Shown: positions 54,558 through 63,849 of the stretch, piece by piece | Position numbering within the stretch: the first letter of the stretch is position 1 | Layout of the letters: each line of letters begins with the position of its first letter | Source of the DNA: Lentimicrobium sp. | GTDB taxonomy: Bacteria; Bacteroidota; Bacteroidia; Bacteroidales; Lentimicrobiaceae | Length of the DNA stretch: 64,000 nt | Direction: 5' to 3' | NCBI GenBank assembly: GCA_023957275.1 | Contig: JAMLHF010000009.1 | Location: forward strand, 1 to 64,000 | Translations under genes and position numbers: made by a program | The notes under the pieces: generated by a model | The model's input: the letters and a program-made list of their open reading frames with translations, nothing else | Told to the model about the DNA's origin: nothing | Database searches by the model: none

Positions 54558-55409
54558 CTATTTAACATTCATTGCTGCAAGCATGTTACCGTAAACATTG
54601 TTCAGGGCAGCCACTTTCTTGGTAAGTGTATCGAGCTCCTGCCTGTAACGGGTCATATCATCACTTGATCCACTGATATTGGCAAGGTATTGATTGATGC
54701 TGGAGTGAAGCTTATTGGTATCCTCAAGATGTGTATTGGAATTTTTCAGTTGAAGTTCATACACTGCGTTAAGGGCGGCCAGGTTGCTTCCGATTTTCTG
54801 CAACTGCTCGCTGTATGTCTTGTTATCCAGTCCGGTAAAATCAAATTTCTCAACCGATTTGGCAAGACTCTGAGCCGTTTGCTGATAAGTAACGGCAAAC
54901 TGGTTGGTTGATTCGTTGGCTTTGGCAACTGACAGCGAAAGGTCATTCACCGATTTGGCAGCGTTTGAAAGATTCTTTGAATAATCATTGGTTGCCACTG
55001 CAGCGCTGGACAGGTCGGCCATTTTGCCGGCGTTCTCGCTCAGGCTTCGCAAGCCGTTGCCCAGGCTTTGTATTAACTCAGGACCTATCTTGGCTTTCTC
55101 AAGCATGTTGTCAAGTTCCTGGGTCGGGGTTTTCCCTTTAGGACCAGCGGGTGATCCGCCGCCATGATACATGCCGGCCAGTTCCGGATAAACAAGACTC
55201 CAGTCAGGCTCAACGTGCGGGGGCTCAAAAGCAGAAAAGAAGAAAATGAGGGCTTCGGTACCCAAACCAACGATGAGCATTTCATTGGCACCCGGGTAGT
55301 GATTGATTTTAAAAAGTGCTCCAAGAATAACTACAGAAGCTCCCCATCCGTAAAGCTTTGCCATGAAGTTCCTGAATGCTTTCCCTCTGACGACATTATT
55401 CAATCCCAT
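54558..55409 (-). CDS. gldL: T9SS motor protein GldL (PorL)
   Basis: 283 residues. Two N-terminal membrane helices (KLYGWGASVVILGALFKINH; NEMLIVGLGTEALIFFFSAF) with the charged and helix-breaking residues of the proton-motive motor. A long cytoplasmic coiled-coil tail (residues about 100-283) follows. GldL powers T9SS transport and gliding. It lies 74 bp after gldK. Confidence 0.96.
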   Translation of the reverse strand: MGLNNVVRGKAFRNFMAKLYGWGASVVILGALFKINHYPGANEMLIVGLGTEALIFFFSAFEPPHVEPDWSLVYPELAGMYHGGGSPAGPKGKTPTQELDNMLEKAKIGPELIQSLGNGLRSLSENAGKMADLSSAAVATNDYSKNLSNAAKSVNDLSLSVAKANESTNQFAVTYQQTAQSLAKSVEKFDFTGLDNKTYSEQLQKIGSNLAALNAVYELQLKNSNTHLEDTNKLHSSINQYLANISGSSDDMTRYRQELDTLTKKVAALNNVYGNMLAAMNVK

Positions 55410-55483
55410 GATAGTTACGTGTTAATTTGTTGAGTGATTAAAGTTTGTTGTTTATTCAGTTTCAGAAAAAAGGTAATCCCTGA

Positions 55484-56839
55484 TTAATTGTAAATTTTTG
55501 AGGCCCTTGCAGGGTTATCGTCTTTCTGACGTCCCATGTAATTCTGTACACAACGGAAGCCGATATAGCTCTTGGCTGTATCCTGGAATTCGTAAGAACG
55601 TGCGTTTACCTGAAGGTAATAAGCAATGTCCTTCCAGGATCCGCCCCTGACAACCTTGCGCTTCAGTGCCGGAGGATCGCTGTCCTTTGCATTGTAGCTG
55701 TATGCCGGATTCATATCCCAGGTAAAGTTATAGGCGCTTTCATCAAACGCATCGTTTGTCCATTCCGCAACGTTGCCTGACATATCATACAAGCCAAAAT
55801 CATTGGCAGGATAATGGGCCACGATAACCGGAGTGAGGCCGCCATCGTCAACATAATTTCCGCGTAAAGGCTTGAAGTTAGCCAGGAAACATCCTTTTTC
55901 ATTACGGGTGTATGGACCTCCCCAGGGATAAGCGCTGAATGAATTTCCACCGCGGGCAGCCCATTCCCATTCTGCTTCTGTCGGGAGCCTGAATTCATTG
56001 ACAACTGCATTTCCCTTGCTGTTCAAATAAGCCCTGAGCAACTCTGTTCTCCAGATACTGAAAGCCTTGGCCTGTTTCCAGTTTACACCGACAACGGGAT
56101 AATTGTCGTAGGCCGGATGCCAGAAATACCGCTCAGTCATAGGATCATTGTACGAATAAGCATAGTCATGGATCCATGCAAGGGTGTCAGGATAAACATT
56201 AATGATCTCTTTACGCACATAGAGCGACCGGTCTTTCAATCCCTGCGGGCGATTGGCCAGACCTGCATTCACAGGGTCTCCGGCTGAATAATCTTTCCCG
56301 GCTGCGGCTTTGAAATCAACCCAGTAATATTCATAGAATAACTTCCTGGTATCAATCTCCTTGCGGCGGAAATACCGTTCATGTTCAGGGAGGAACATGT
56401 CTTCAAGCGCTTCGCGCTCTTCTTCCCCGTTCCATTTGATATCTGCTTTCCAATTAAGGAAAGGAGGATCAAAGGTTTCTCCGGTCTTCTTATTCTCTTC
56501 TATAAGGTAAACCTCCGGATTAATTTCGCCCAACTTGCGTCTTGCGATAGAGTCCCTGACCCAGTAAACAAACTGCCGGTACTCATTATTGGTGATCTCA
56601 GTTTCATCCATATAGAACGCACTTACGGAAACGGTCCGCGGATCGTTGATATGTGCATAGGGCACATCCTGATCACCAACCCCCATGGTAAAACTACCCA
56701 TAGGGATATAAGCCATTCCGAATGGATCGGGCTGATAAAATTTCTCACGCTTTTTTACACCCACCAGTTCCCCGTTACCTGAATTTCCGCAACTGCTCAG
56801 GATAAGGGCAGCAATGATGTAGTTGAAGAGTCTTTTCAT
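55484..56839 (-). CDS. gldK: T9SS ring lipoprotein GldK (PorK), FGE-sulfatase fold
   Basis: 451 residues. The lipoprotein signal ends at ALILSSC, then AYIPMGSFTMGVGDQDVPYA begins the formylglycine-generating-enzyme-like fold. EFRLPTEAEWEWAARGG, YDMSGNVAEWTNDAFDES and RGGSWKDIAYYLQVN are the family motifs, used structurally in GldK rather than catalytically. It forms the outer-membrane-side ring with GldN. Second gene of the operon, 115 bp after porP. Confidence 0.96.
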   Translation of the reverse strand: MKRLFNYIIAALILSSCGNSGNGELVGVKKREKFYQPDPFGMAYIPMGSFTMGVGDQDVPYAHINDPRTVSVSAFYMDETEITNNEYRQFVYWVRDSIARRKLGEINPEVYLIEENKKTGETFDPPFLNWKADIKWNGEEEREALEDMFLPEHERYFRRKEIDTRKLFYEYYWVDFKAAAGKDYSAGDPVNAGLANRPQGLKDRSLYVRKEIINVYPDTLAWIHDYAYSYNDPMTERYFWHPAYDNYPVVGVNWKQAKAFSIWRTELLRAYLNSKGNAVVNEFRLPTEAEWEWAARGGNSFSAYPWGGPYTRNEKGCFLANFKPLRGNYVDDGGLTPVIVAHYPANDFGLYDMSGNVAEWTNDAFDESAYNFTWDMNPAYSYNAKDSDPPALKRKVVRGGSWKDIAYYLQVNARSYEFQDTAKSYIGFRCVQNYMGRQKDDNPARASKIYN

Positions 56840-56954
56840 GTTTGTACCTGATTTTAATGCAAATAACGAGCGTTACTCTGATTTTATTATCCCTGCCCGT
56901 TTTTTAGACCGACAAAAATAGTAATATAATTTATTAAACCAACTTTTTTAAAAA

Positions 56955-57941
56955 TTAAAGAAAGCGGGTATTCCTGAAACTTCTCCTGGCTTTTTCCAAC
57001 TCAAGTTTAAAACTATACCTCACCATAATTTCATGACTTCCGGCTCCACCTATCCGCGAAAGTGGTATGTCATAGGCATAACCAAAACTCAGGTCCTTTA
57101 CACTCATCCCAAGCATAACCGCGGCTGTTTCCTGAAACCTGTAAGTAAGCCCGCCCCAGAACTTTTCATTGTACTGAAGCCTTGCGTTGATGTCGACCTG
57201 TGCCGTTGTTCCGTCAAATTTTGCAAAGACTCCCGGAATAAACACATAAGCCGGGTTTCTGATCCAGGTAATTTCATAACCTGCGGCGGCATAATAATGC
57301 CTGCGCAACTGAAAATCAAGCCCGCCGGTTCCAAGCTCCCGCGCTCCTTCCAGCAACTGGGTGGCCGAGAGGCCCAGATACAATCCGCCGGGTTGCTGAT
57401 AAAATGCACCAAAAGCCAGATCGGTAAACATGGTGCTTTCGGTTCCGCCTTTTAAAATCGGATCATCGTCAACGGGTTTAAGCTTGCCTATATCCAGAGA
57501 TTTATTTAAAAACCCCACATTGAACCCGATGCCAAGTTCTCCGTCACCCAAAGGACGGTTATATGCATAACCCAGCCTGACATAGATATCTTTGAAATAA
57601 CCGATCTTATCCTGCATCACCGATGCTGACACTCCTCCCCTCAATATCCTGACAGGCGCATCCCCGGAGATAACGAAACTTTCGGGCGAAACCTTGTTTC
57701 CTTCATCATCCTCTATCCCAATCCATTGCTGACGCATTAATCCGGTAACCGTAATGGCATCCCTCAACCCGGCATAACCGGGGTTAACAGCCATATGGTT
57801 AAACATATTCAACGTGAATTGAGGCTCCTGTTGAGCATATGTTAATGAAGTAAAGAACAGACCGGCAAGCGACATCAACATCGCTAACCTCCGGTTTGAT
57901 CCTGGCTTTGAAAGAATCTCAATTATACTTCTTCCTGTCAT
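56955..57941 (-). CDS. porP: PorP/SprF-family T9SS outer-membrane protein
   Basis: A 328-residue outer-membrane beta-barrel with a signal peptide (AMLMSLAGLFFTSLTYAQQ). EPQFTLNMFNHMAVNPGYAG is the hallmark start of PorP/SprF. LSFGYAYDIPLSRIGGAGSH and a C-terminal HEIMVRYSFKLEL close the barrel. In Porphyromonas gingivalis porP precedes porK, as here, so this is the T9SS PorP rather than a scattered SprF paralogue. First gene of the T9SS unit. Confidence 0.94.
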   Translation of the reverse strand: MTGRSIIEILSKPGSNRRLAMLMSLAGLFFTSLTYAQQEPQFTLNMFNHMAVNPGYAGLRDAITVTGLMRQQWIGIEDDEGNKVSPESFVISGDAPVRILRGGVSASVMQDKIGYFKDIYVRLGYAYNRPLGDGELGIGFNVGFLNKSLDIGKLKPVDDDPILKGGTESTMFTDLAFGAFYQQPGGLYLGLSATQLLEGARELGTGGLDFQLRRHYYAAAGYEITWIRNPAYVFIPGVFAKFDGTTAQVDINARLQYNEKFWGGLTYRFQETAAVMLGMSVKDLSFGYAYDIPLSRIGGAGSHEIMVRYSFKLELEKARRSFRNTRFL

Positions 57942-58296
57942 CCTGAGGAAACTAAATCTATCAGATTACGGTTAAGGTTAAAATAACCCGTTCTTCTTGA
58001 AAACGCTATACTTAAAACCAGATTTTGCAGGTAAATCCCTGATTTTATATCCTGCAGCATTAATAACAACAGAACAGCCGGATTATTATTCAACTTTATC
58101 CTGAATTTATCAATGAATGCAACAAAAGTAACATTTTCATCAAAAAGATGCACATTTACCATAAAAAAAAGCCCTTGTCAAAAAATAAAAACACCATTGA
58201 GAGACTTCTTTTCCCGGGCATTTCTTATAAAAAATCTATATACCTTTGCCACGCCTTTGGGCTTTGCTAAATATTACTGATTAACAATCACTTACC
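57942..58296. promoter_or_regulatory. Divergent region porP / YitT with -7 box for YitT
   Basis: 355 bp between divergent operons. TACCTTTG at 58241-58248 (preceded by TA) is an exact -7 box for the first YitT gene, about 49 bp before its ATG. A minus-strand TAGATTTA near 57950-57960 is a weak porP candidate. No repeat or hairpin of note. Confidence 0.5.
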
Positions 58297-59223
58297 ATGG
58301 CTTTTGTTCAAAACGAGAAACTTTTTTCGAAAAAATGGTTTATCGCCTACGCACTGATCGTCATCGGATCGTTCATCCTTGCGGCAGGTTTTGTGTTTTT
58401 TATCAACCCCTATAACATTGTTCCCGGAGGCGTCTATGGTATCGGGATCGTGGTGCATCATCTTACAAAAGGACTGTTTTCATTCTGGCCAACGGGTATT
58501 CCGGTAGGTCTTTTCGGGCTGGTACTGAATGTTCCGCTTACCATTATCGGCATAAAGGTTCTGGGGCCCCGCTTTGGGGTAAAAACCGTTATCGGCTTCG
58601 TGCTGACCTCGGTTTTTATGGATATGCTGACCATGATTGTCGGAGAGAATGACCCCCTGGGCCTTGCCGGGGACGTGCTGATGGCCTGTGTTTTCGGCGG
58701 GGTTCTGATTGGTTTCGGACTTGGTTTGATTTTCAAATCCAAAGCCACTTCCGGTGGATCAGATATCGTTGCCATGATCATCGCAAAATATACCCGTCTT
58801 CCCCTGGGCCAGCTGATGATCTATGTGGATTCCGTCATAGTCCTGTTCGGTCTCGTGGTATTCCAGGACTGGAAAATTCCCCTCTACTCATGGATCGTAA
58901 TTTTTATCACCGGTAAGGTAATTGACATTACCATGCAGGGCGTTAGTTACGACAAGACACTTTTCATCATTTCAAAAGAATTCGGGCAGATCCGCGATAA
59001 AATCATCAATGATCTGAACCGGGGCGGAACATATATTCCGGGCAAGGGAATGTATAACGATGCCGACAAAACCATTATTTTTACGGTCCTTAACCGGAGA
59101 GAACTGGCTATTCTGGAGGAGTATATCCACCAGATTGACCCCAAAGCGTTTGTAACCGTTGTAGATGCCAATGAAATCCTTGGCGAGGGTTTTAAATCGT
59201 TACGTGACAAAATTTCGGAGTAA
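58297..59223 (+). CDS. YitT-family membrane protein (DUF2179), paralogue 1
   Basis: 308 residues with five to six hydrophobic helices in the first 200 residues, then a soluble DUF2179 domain (about 225-290: IISKEFGQIRDKIINDLNRG, KTIIFTVLNRRELAILEEYI). NPYNIVPGGVYGIGIVVHHL and SKATSGGSDIVAMIIAKYTR are the family's two signature loops. The family is widespread and its transported substrate is unknown. It is followed after 52 bp by a second, closely similar gene. Confidence 0.92.
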   Translation: MAFVQNEKLFSKKWFIAYALIVIGSFILAAGFVFFINPYNIVPGGVYGIGIVVHHLTKGLFSFWPTGIPVGLFGLVLNVPLTIIGIKVLGPRFGVKTVIGFVLTSVFMDMLTMIVGENDPLGLAGDVLMACVFGGVLIGFGLGLIFKSKATSGGSDIVAMIIAKYTRLPLGQLMIYVDSVIVLFGLVVFQDWKIPLYSWIVIFITGKVIDITMQGVSYDKTLFIISKEFGQIRDKIINDLNRGGTYIPGKGMYNDADKTIIFTVLNRRELAILEEYIHQIDPKAFVTVVDANEILGEGFKSLRDKISE

Positions 59224-59275
59224 TTCGCATAACCTTCAGTCGTCTTTTTAAAAATCATTAATTCCCGGCTAAAGC

Positions 59276-60169
59276 ATGGCCTTTTTACAGAAGGAAAAAC
59301 GGTTCACACGCAAGTGGTTTATCTCCTACAGCCTTATCGCCGTGGGAACTCTCCTGGTATCCGCCGGCTATGTGTTTTTTATCACGCCCTACAAAATAGT
59401 CCCCGGAGGCATTTACGGTATTTCCATCGTGATCCATCACCTGCTCGGGTGGCCGGTTGGACTTACCGCACTGGCCTTTAATATTCCGCTTACAATTCTT
59501 GGCACAAAGATCCTCGGGCCCCGTTTCGGCGCAAAAACGGTTACAGGGTTCGTGCTGACCTCTGTATTCGTGGATGTATTTTCCTATTTTTCAGCATTCA
59601 AACCATTGGTCGACAGCGATCCGCTGCTCTCATCCATCTTTGGCGGTGCGCTTGTCGGCGTTGGGGTCGGTCTGATCTTCAAATCAAAAGCCACTTCCGG
59701 AGGTTCTGATGTTATCGCCATGATCATTGCAAGATACACCCGGCTTCCGCTTGGCCAGCTGATGATGGGCGTTGATTCCGTAATTGTGCTTTTGGGATTT
59801 GTTGCTTTCGGCGACTGGCATATCCCTCTCTATTCATGGATTACGATTTTTGTAATGGGGAAAGTGATTGATGCCGTGCTGGAAGGGGTCTCGTACGAAA
59901 AAACCATTTTCATCGTCTCCGATCAGCACGAAGCCATCCGGGATAAAATCATCAACGACCTGCACCGGGGAGGCACCTTTCTCACCGGCGAAGGCATGTA
60001 TAACGGAAATGAAAAGAAAGTGATCTTCACGGTGGTAAACCGCCGTGAACTGGCCATGCTTGAAGAATTTATCAATAAAATTGATCCGAAAGCATTCCTT
60101 ACTGTTATGGATGCCAATGAAATACTCGGTCAGGGGTTCAAATCACTGAAAGATAAACTTGAAGACTGA
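59276..60169 (+). CDS. YitT-family membrane protein (DUF2179), paralogue 2
   Basis: 297 residues, colinear with the preceding gene over its whole length (TPYKIVPGGIYGISIVIHHL; SKATSGGSDVIAMIIARYTR; KVIFTVVNRRELAMLEEFIN). The main differences are in the loop near residues 65-120. It arose by tandem duplication and may form a hetero-oligomer with paralogue 1. Convergent with rseP across a 157-bp gap with no strong terminator. Confidence 0.92.
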   Translation: MAFLQKEKRFTRKWFISYSLIAVGTLLVSAGYVFFITPYKIVPGGIYGISIVIHHLLGWPVGLTALAFNIPLTILGTKILGPRFGAKTVTGFVLTSVFVDVFSYFSAFKPLVDSDPLLSSIFGGALVGVGVGLIFKSKATSGGSDVIAMIIARYTRLPLGQLMMGVDSVIVLLGFVAFGDWHIPLYSWITIFVMGKVIDAVLEGVSYEKTIFIVSDQHEAIRDKIINDLHRGGTFLTGEGMYNGNEKKVIFTVVNRRELAMLEEFINKIDPKAFLTVMDANEILGQGFKSLKDKLED

Positions 60170-60326
60170 TCTGACCTTTTATCCTCATCCTGAAAGCCCT
60201 TGCAAGCGACCCTGCCATTACCGTAAAAATAACGGCCCAGGCATTTTTTTCAGAATTATTAACCGGACTGAATCCTCTTAATGATAATCTTTACAACATG
60301 AATGCAAGGGATTCAGTTTGTGGCTG

Positions 60327-61649
60327 CTATCTGAACAATTTAACGATATCGTTTCCATTGGCAAAGATCAGCAATCCGAAAAGGAGCACCATTCCTACGA
60401 TCTGCGCATATTCGAGGAATTTATCGGAGGGTTTCCGCCCGGTTATTATCTCATAGAAAAGGAACATCACATGACCGCCGTCGAGGGCAGGAATCGGGAG
60501 CACATTCAGGATGGCCAGCATGATGGAAAGAAAGGCGGTAAGGCTCCAGAATGCCTGCCAGTCCCAGGTTGAAGGGAAGATATTCCCGATTGTAATGAAA
60601 CCTCCGACAGACTCATACGCCTTCGCTTCAGGTGAAAAGATCAGCTTCAGCTGTTTGAGGTAATTGCCGACGCCCTTCCATGTCCGTGTAAATCCTGCAG
60701 GAATCGCGGCCAAAAAAGAATACTGCTTGTCCTTGAAAGTAAAATGATCGGCTGGGTTGGTCATTGCACCAATCAGGCCGGATTCGGGCAGCCTGAAATT
60801 AAAAGTGAGGGTATCAGCCTGCCGCAATACTTTCAGGTTGATATCCTGATTTCTGTATTCCGGTATTAATTCCCTGAACTGATCAAAATACAACACTTCA
60901 AGATCGTTGATCCCGACGATACGGTCACCTTCAAGCACTCCGGCTGCTTTGGCGGCAGATTCGGCTGAGAACCCCGCGATTACGAAGGGCATACGGGCGT
61001 TGATAAAATCGGGAGACTGATGCTTGAGCAGCCTGGCAAGAAACCCCTCGGGAATCATCACATTGAAGGGCTGGCCATCACGCTCAACCTGTATGGTCTT
61101 TGCATTGTCAAGAATAATTTTTCCGGGAATCTTAAAGAAGTCTTCAACCGGTTCATTATCCACCGACAAAATTTTGTCGCCATTGCGCAACCCCATCTCC
61201 TGAGCAACAGAATCAGCAACGATCCCGTATTTATTGGCTTCGGAAGTCGGCAGATACTGTTCGCCCCACAACCAGAGCATACCAATATATATGGCAATGG
61301 CAAGCAGGATGTTTACTGTAACGCCTCCCAGCATAATAATCAGCCGTTGCCAGGCGGGTTTGCTCCTGAATTCGAAAGGTTGGGGAGGCTGCTGCATCTG
61401 CTCCTTATCCATCGACTCGTCAATCATTCCTGAGATTTTCACGTATCCGCCAAGCGGCAACCAGCCAAGGCCATACTCCGTTTCACCTTTTTTAAATTTA
61501 AAGAGTGAAAACCAGGGATTGAAAAAGAGGTAAAACTTTTCGACCCGGGTTTTAAAAAACTTAGCAGTTATAAAATGTCCGAATTCGTGAAAAATAACGA
61601 GTATTGACAAGCTTAGGAGCAATTGAGCAGCTTTAACAAGAATTTCCAT
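60327..61649 (-). CDS. rseP: RseP-type site-2 intramembrane zinc protease
   Basis: A 440-residue polytopic metalloprotease. The zinc motif HEFGH lies in the first membrane helix (LVIFHEFGHFITAKFF, about residues 20-35). Two PDZ-like regions follow (GDKILSVDNEPVEDFFKIPG; EGDRIVGINDLEVLYFDQF). NVLPIPALDGGHVMF near the C-terminus carries the third zinc ligand in LDGGH. RseP cleaves anti-sigma factors and leftover signal peptides in the inner membrane. It lies 61 bp after dxr in an M23-dxr-rseP unit. Confidence 0.95.
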   Translation of the reverse strand: MEILVKAAQLLLSLSILVIFHEFGHFITAKFFKTRVEKFYLFFNPWFSLFKFKKGETEYGLGWLPLGGYVKISGMIDESMDKEQMQQPPQPFEFRSKPAWQRLIIMLGGVTVNILLAIAIYIGMLWLWGEQYLPTSEANKYGIVADSVAQEMGLRNGDKILSVDNEPVEDFFKIPGKIILDNAKTIQVERDGQPFNVMIPEGFLARLLKHQSPDFINARMPFVIAGFSAESAAKAAGVLEGDRIVGINDLEVLYFDQFRELIPEYRNQDINLKVLRQADTLTFNFRLPESGLIGAMTNPADHFTFKDKQYSFLAAIPAGFTRTWKGVGNYLKQLKLIFSPEAKAYESVGGFITIGNIFPSTWDWQAFWSLTAFLSIMLAILNVLPIPALDGGHVMFLFYEIITGRKPSDKFLEYAQIVGMVLLFGLLIFANGNDIVKLFR

Positions 61650-61710
61650 ACTTTGAGGTCAGAATAAAAAATGAATGAGTTTAACAAAAATACATGTTTT
61701 AGGTTCAGCC

Positions 61711-62889
61711 TTACACCATCAGTTTATCGATTATTTCCCCTGCAATCAGCCTGGTTTCCTGGTCGGTTCCGGAATACACCATAAAATCAGGATTAGGGTC
61801 GAAACCAACCCTGTGCATACAAGTCTCAATAATCTCAGGGATCCGGAGAAATTTTATGCTGTCCTTCAAAAAGGCATTCACGGCAACCTCATTGGCTGCA
61901 TTCAGGATGCAGGGCATATTGCCGCCGGTCTTCATGGCTTCATAAGCAAGATCCAGACAGCGGAAATTCTCCCGGTCGGGTGGTTCAAAGGTAAGTTCGG
62001 GATGATCCGTAAAACAGAACCGCTGAAATCCGGAACTGAGGCGATGTGGATAGGAAAGTGCATACTGAATCGGCAGGCGCATATCCGGAAGCCCCATCTG
62101 AGCTTTTATGGAACCATCGCCAAACTGTACCATGCTATGAATAATGGATTGCGGGTGAACAACCACATCGATCTGATCAGCCTTAAGCCCGAAGAGCCAT
62201 TTTGCTTCAATGACTTCAAGTCCTTTGTTCATCAGGGTAGCTGAATCTATGGTTATTTTACATCCCATGGTCCAGTTGGGGTGTTTCAGCGCATCCGCTT
62301 TCGTAACCTGCTGCAGGTATTGTTTACCCTTCCCCCGGAATGGCCCCCCTGAAGCTGTTAAATAAATCTTTTCCACAGGGTTGTGAAACTCCCCGGCAAG
62401 ACACTGGAATATCGCCGAGTGCTCAGAATCTACCGGATAAAGGTTGACCCCCCTCTCCTTTGCCAACCTTGTGACCAGCTCACCGGCAACCACAAAGGTC
62501 TCCTTATTGGCAATAGCGATCTGTTTCCCGGCTTCAATGGCGCTGAGCGTAGGGCGGAGACCCGCATATCCCACCAGGGCAATCAGCACCATATCGATGG
62601 TCTCCATCCCGATGACCTGTAACAGCGATTCTTCACCGGTATAGACTTTTATATCCAGGGGCTGAAGCGCCGAGGCAACCTTCTGGTAAAGGTGCTCTGC
62701 ACCTATTACAACAACATTGGGCCTGAACTCTATCGCCTGTGCTATCAGCAGGGAGGCATTGTTCTGCGCTGTAAGTACCTCAACGCAAAAATGACCGGAT
62801 TGCTGCCTCACCACATCCAGGGCCTGGGATCCGATAGAACCGGTTGAACCCAGAATGGCCAGATTTTTCTTTTTTTGATTCAGCGGCAT
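61711..62889 (-). CDS. dxr: 1-deoxy-D-xylulose 5-phosphate reductoisomerase
   Basis: 392 residues from ATG 62889, the committed step of the MEP isoprenoid pathway. LAILGSTGSIGSQALDVVRQ is the NADPH motif, VDSEHSAIFQCL holds metal-binding residues, and TASGGPFRGKGKQYLQQVTK is the flexible loop. TIDSATLMNKGLEVIEAKWL and AANEVAVNAFLKD complete it. The frame is open for 62 more codons upstream, but that stretch lies inside the M23 peptidase gene and is not family sequence. It starts 7 bp after that gene. Mevalonate-pathway genes lie 24 kb away in the same window. Confidence 0.97.
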   Translation of the reverse strand: MPLNQKKKNLAILGSTGSIGSQALDVVRQQSGHFCVEVLTAQNNASLLIAQAIEFRPNVVVIGAEHLYQKVASALQPLDIKVYTGEESLLQVIGMETIDMVLIALVGYAGLRPTLSAIEAGKQIAIANKETFVVAGELVTRLAKERGVNLYPVDSEHSAIFQCLAGEFHNPVEKIYLTASGGPFRGKGKQYLQQVTKADALKHPNWTMGCKITIDSATLMNKGLEVIEAKWLFGLKADQIDVVVHPQSIIHSMVQFGDGSIKAQMGLPDMRLPIQYALSYPHRLSSGFQRFCFTDHPELTFEPPDRENFRCLDLAYEAMKTGGNMPCILNAANEVAVNAFLKDSIKFLRIPEIIETCMHRVGFDPNPDFMVYSGTDQETRLIAGEIIDKLMV

Positions 62890-62896
62890 CAGTTCG

Positions 62897-63808
62897 TCAG
62901 AAAGTAAGATATTTTTCAGGATCAACCGGTGTACTGTTGATCCACAATTCAAAATGCAGATGAGGTCCGGTGGAATATTCACCGGTATTCCCGATGATGG
63001 CAATGGATTCGCCGGCCCTGACATATGCCCCCTGCTTCCGCAGAAGTACAGAATTATGCTTGTAAACGGTGACAACTGCGCCTGAATGCTGAATGGCGAT
63101 TACATTTCCGGTTTCCGCCGTCCATTCCGAAAAAAATACCACACCGTCATAAGCTGCCTTAACTGCTTCATTCCGGCTGGTCACTATGTCAATACCGTAG
63201 TGTTGCTTCGAAGCATCAAAATGGTTTGTAACTATTCCCTTTACGGGTGCATAAAAATTGAGCTTGCTCAGGGGGATATTCTGCCGTGATGAAGACCTGG
63301 ATTCAAGGTTCAGGTTATACAGGTTAGCCTGTTCATATTCCTTCCTCAGCATGGAATCTTCCCTTGATTTCAGATTGCTGATTCTGGAATAGCCGGCCCT
63401 TACAGCTGAATCAGGCTGAACAACGGGCTGGTCCGGCTCCCGTATGCTTTCACCTGACAGCAGACTTTTGATATTCGTAATATAAAGATCGCGGTTTTTC
63501 AGCGCTTCTTCTATTGAATCCGCCCTTAACTGGAATTCATAAAGGTCTCTTTGCAGCGTGGGATTGCTGTAACCGGGGATATACTCGCGCAAGGGGGTAA
63601 AAGCGATGAGGTATGTGGTCAGAAAAATCAGGATAATGGCCAGCGTCCCTGCAACGACAAATACATTCAACCTGGAAAGCTTGAATGACAATTTTTCTTC
63701 AAAAGTATCTTCATTGAGAATTACCAAACGGTATTTATCCCTCAGTTTATGATACCAGCGGACTTTTCGCTCGTCATTACTTTCGGAGGTTCTCCTGAAG
63801 GATGCCAT
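62897..63808 (-). CDS. M23-family (LytM) peptidase, membrane-anchored
   Basis: 303 residues. A cytoplasmic head (about 50 residues) and one membrane helix (VFVVAGTLAIILIFLTTYLI) are followed by a coiled-coil linker (about 85-165) and the LytM domain. KQHYGIDIVTSRNEAVKAAY gives HxxxD, and GNTGEYSTGPHLHFELWINS gives HLH. Both zinc motifs are intact, so it may be an active murein endopeptidase, although many anchored relatives act as regulators. First gene of a unit with dxr and rseP. Confidence 0.93.
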   Translation of the reverse strand: MASFRRTSESNDERKVRWYHKLRDKYRLVILNEDTFEEKLSFKLSRLNVFVVAGTLAIILIFLTTYLIAFTPLREYIPGYSNPTLQRDLYEFQLRADSIEEALKNRDLYITNIKSLLSGESIREPDQPVVQPDSAVRAGYSRISNLKSREDSMLRKEYEQANLYNLNLESRSSSRQNIPLSKLNFYAPVKGIVTNHFDASKQHYGIDIVTSRNEAVKAAYDGVVFFSEWTAETGNVIAIQHSGAVVTVYKHNSVLLRKQGAYVRAGESIAIIGNTGEYSTGPHLHFELWINSTPVDPEKYLTF

Positions 63809-63841
63809 AACCGGATTTTAATCATCTTGAATTTGAGGCCA

Positions 63842-63849
63842 CAAATATC
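63842..63849 (-). promoter_or_regulatory. -7-like box GATATTTG for the M23-dxr-rseP unit
   Basis: One mismatch to TAnnTTTG on the minus strand, 34 bp before the ATG. The rest of the 192-bp end segment shows nothing recognised. Confidence 0.4.

Noticed and set aside
62890..63075. 62-codon N-terminal extension of dxr
   Set aside because: It overlaps the M23 peptidase coding region in another frame. Family proteins start just before LAILGSTGSIG.
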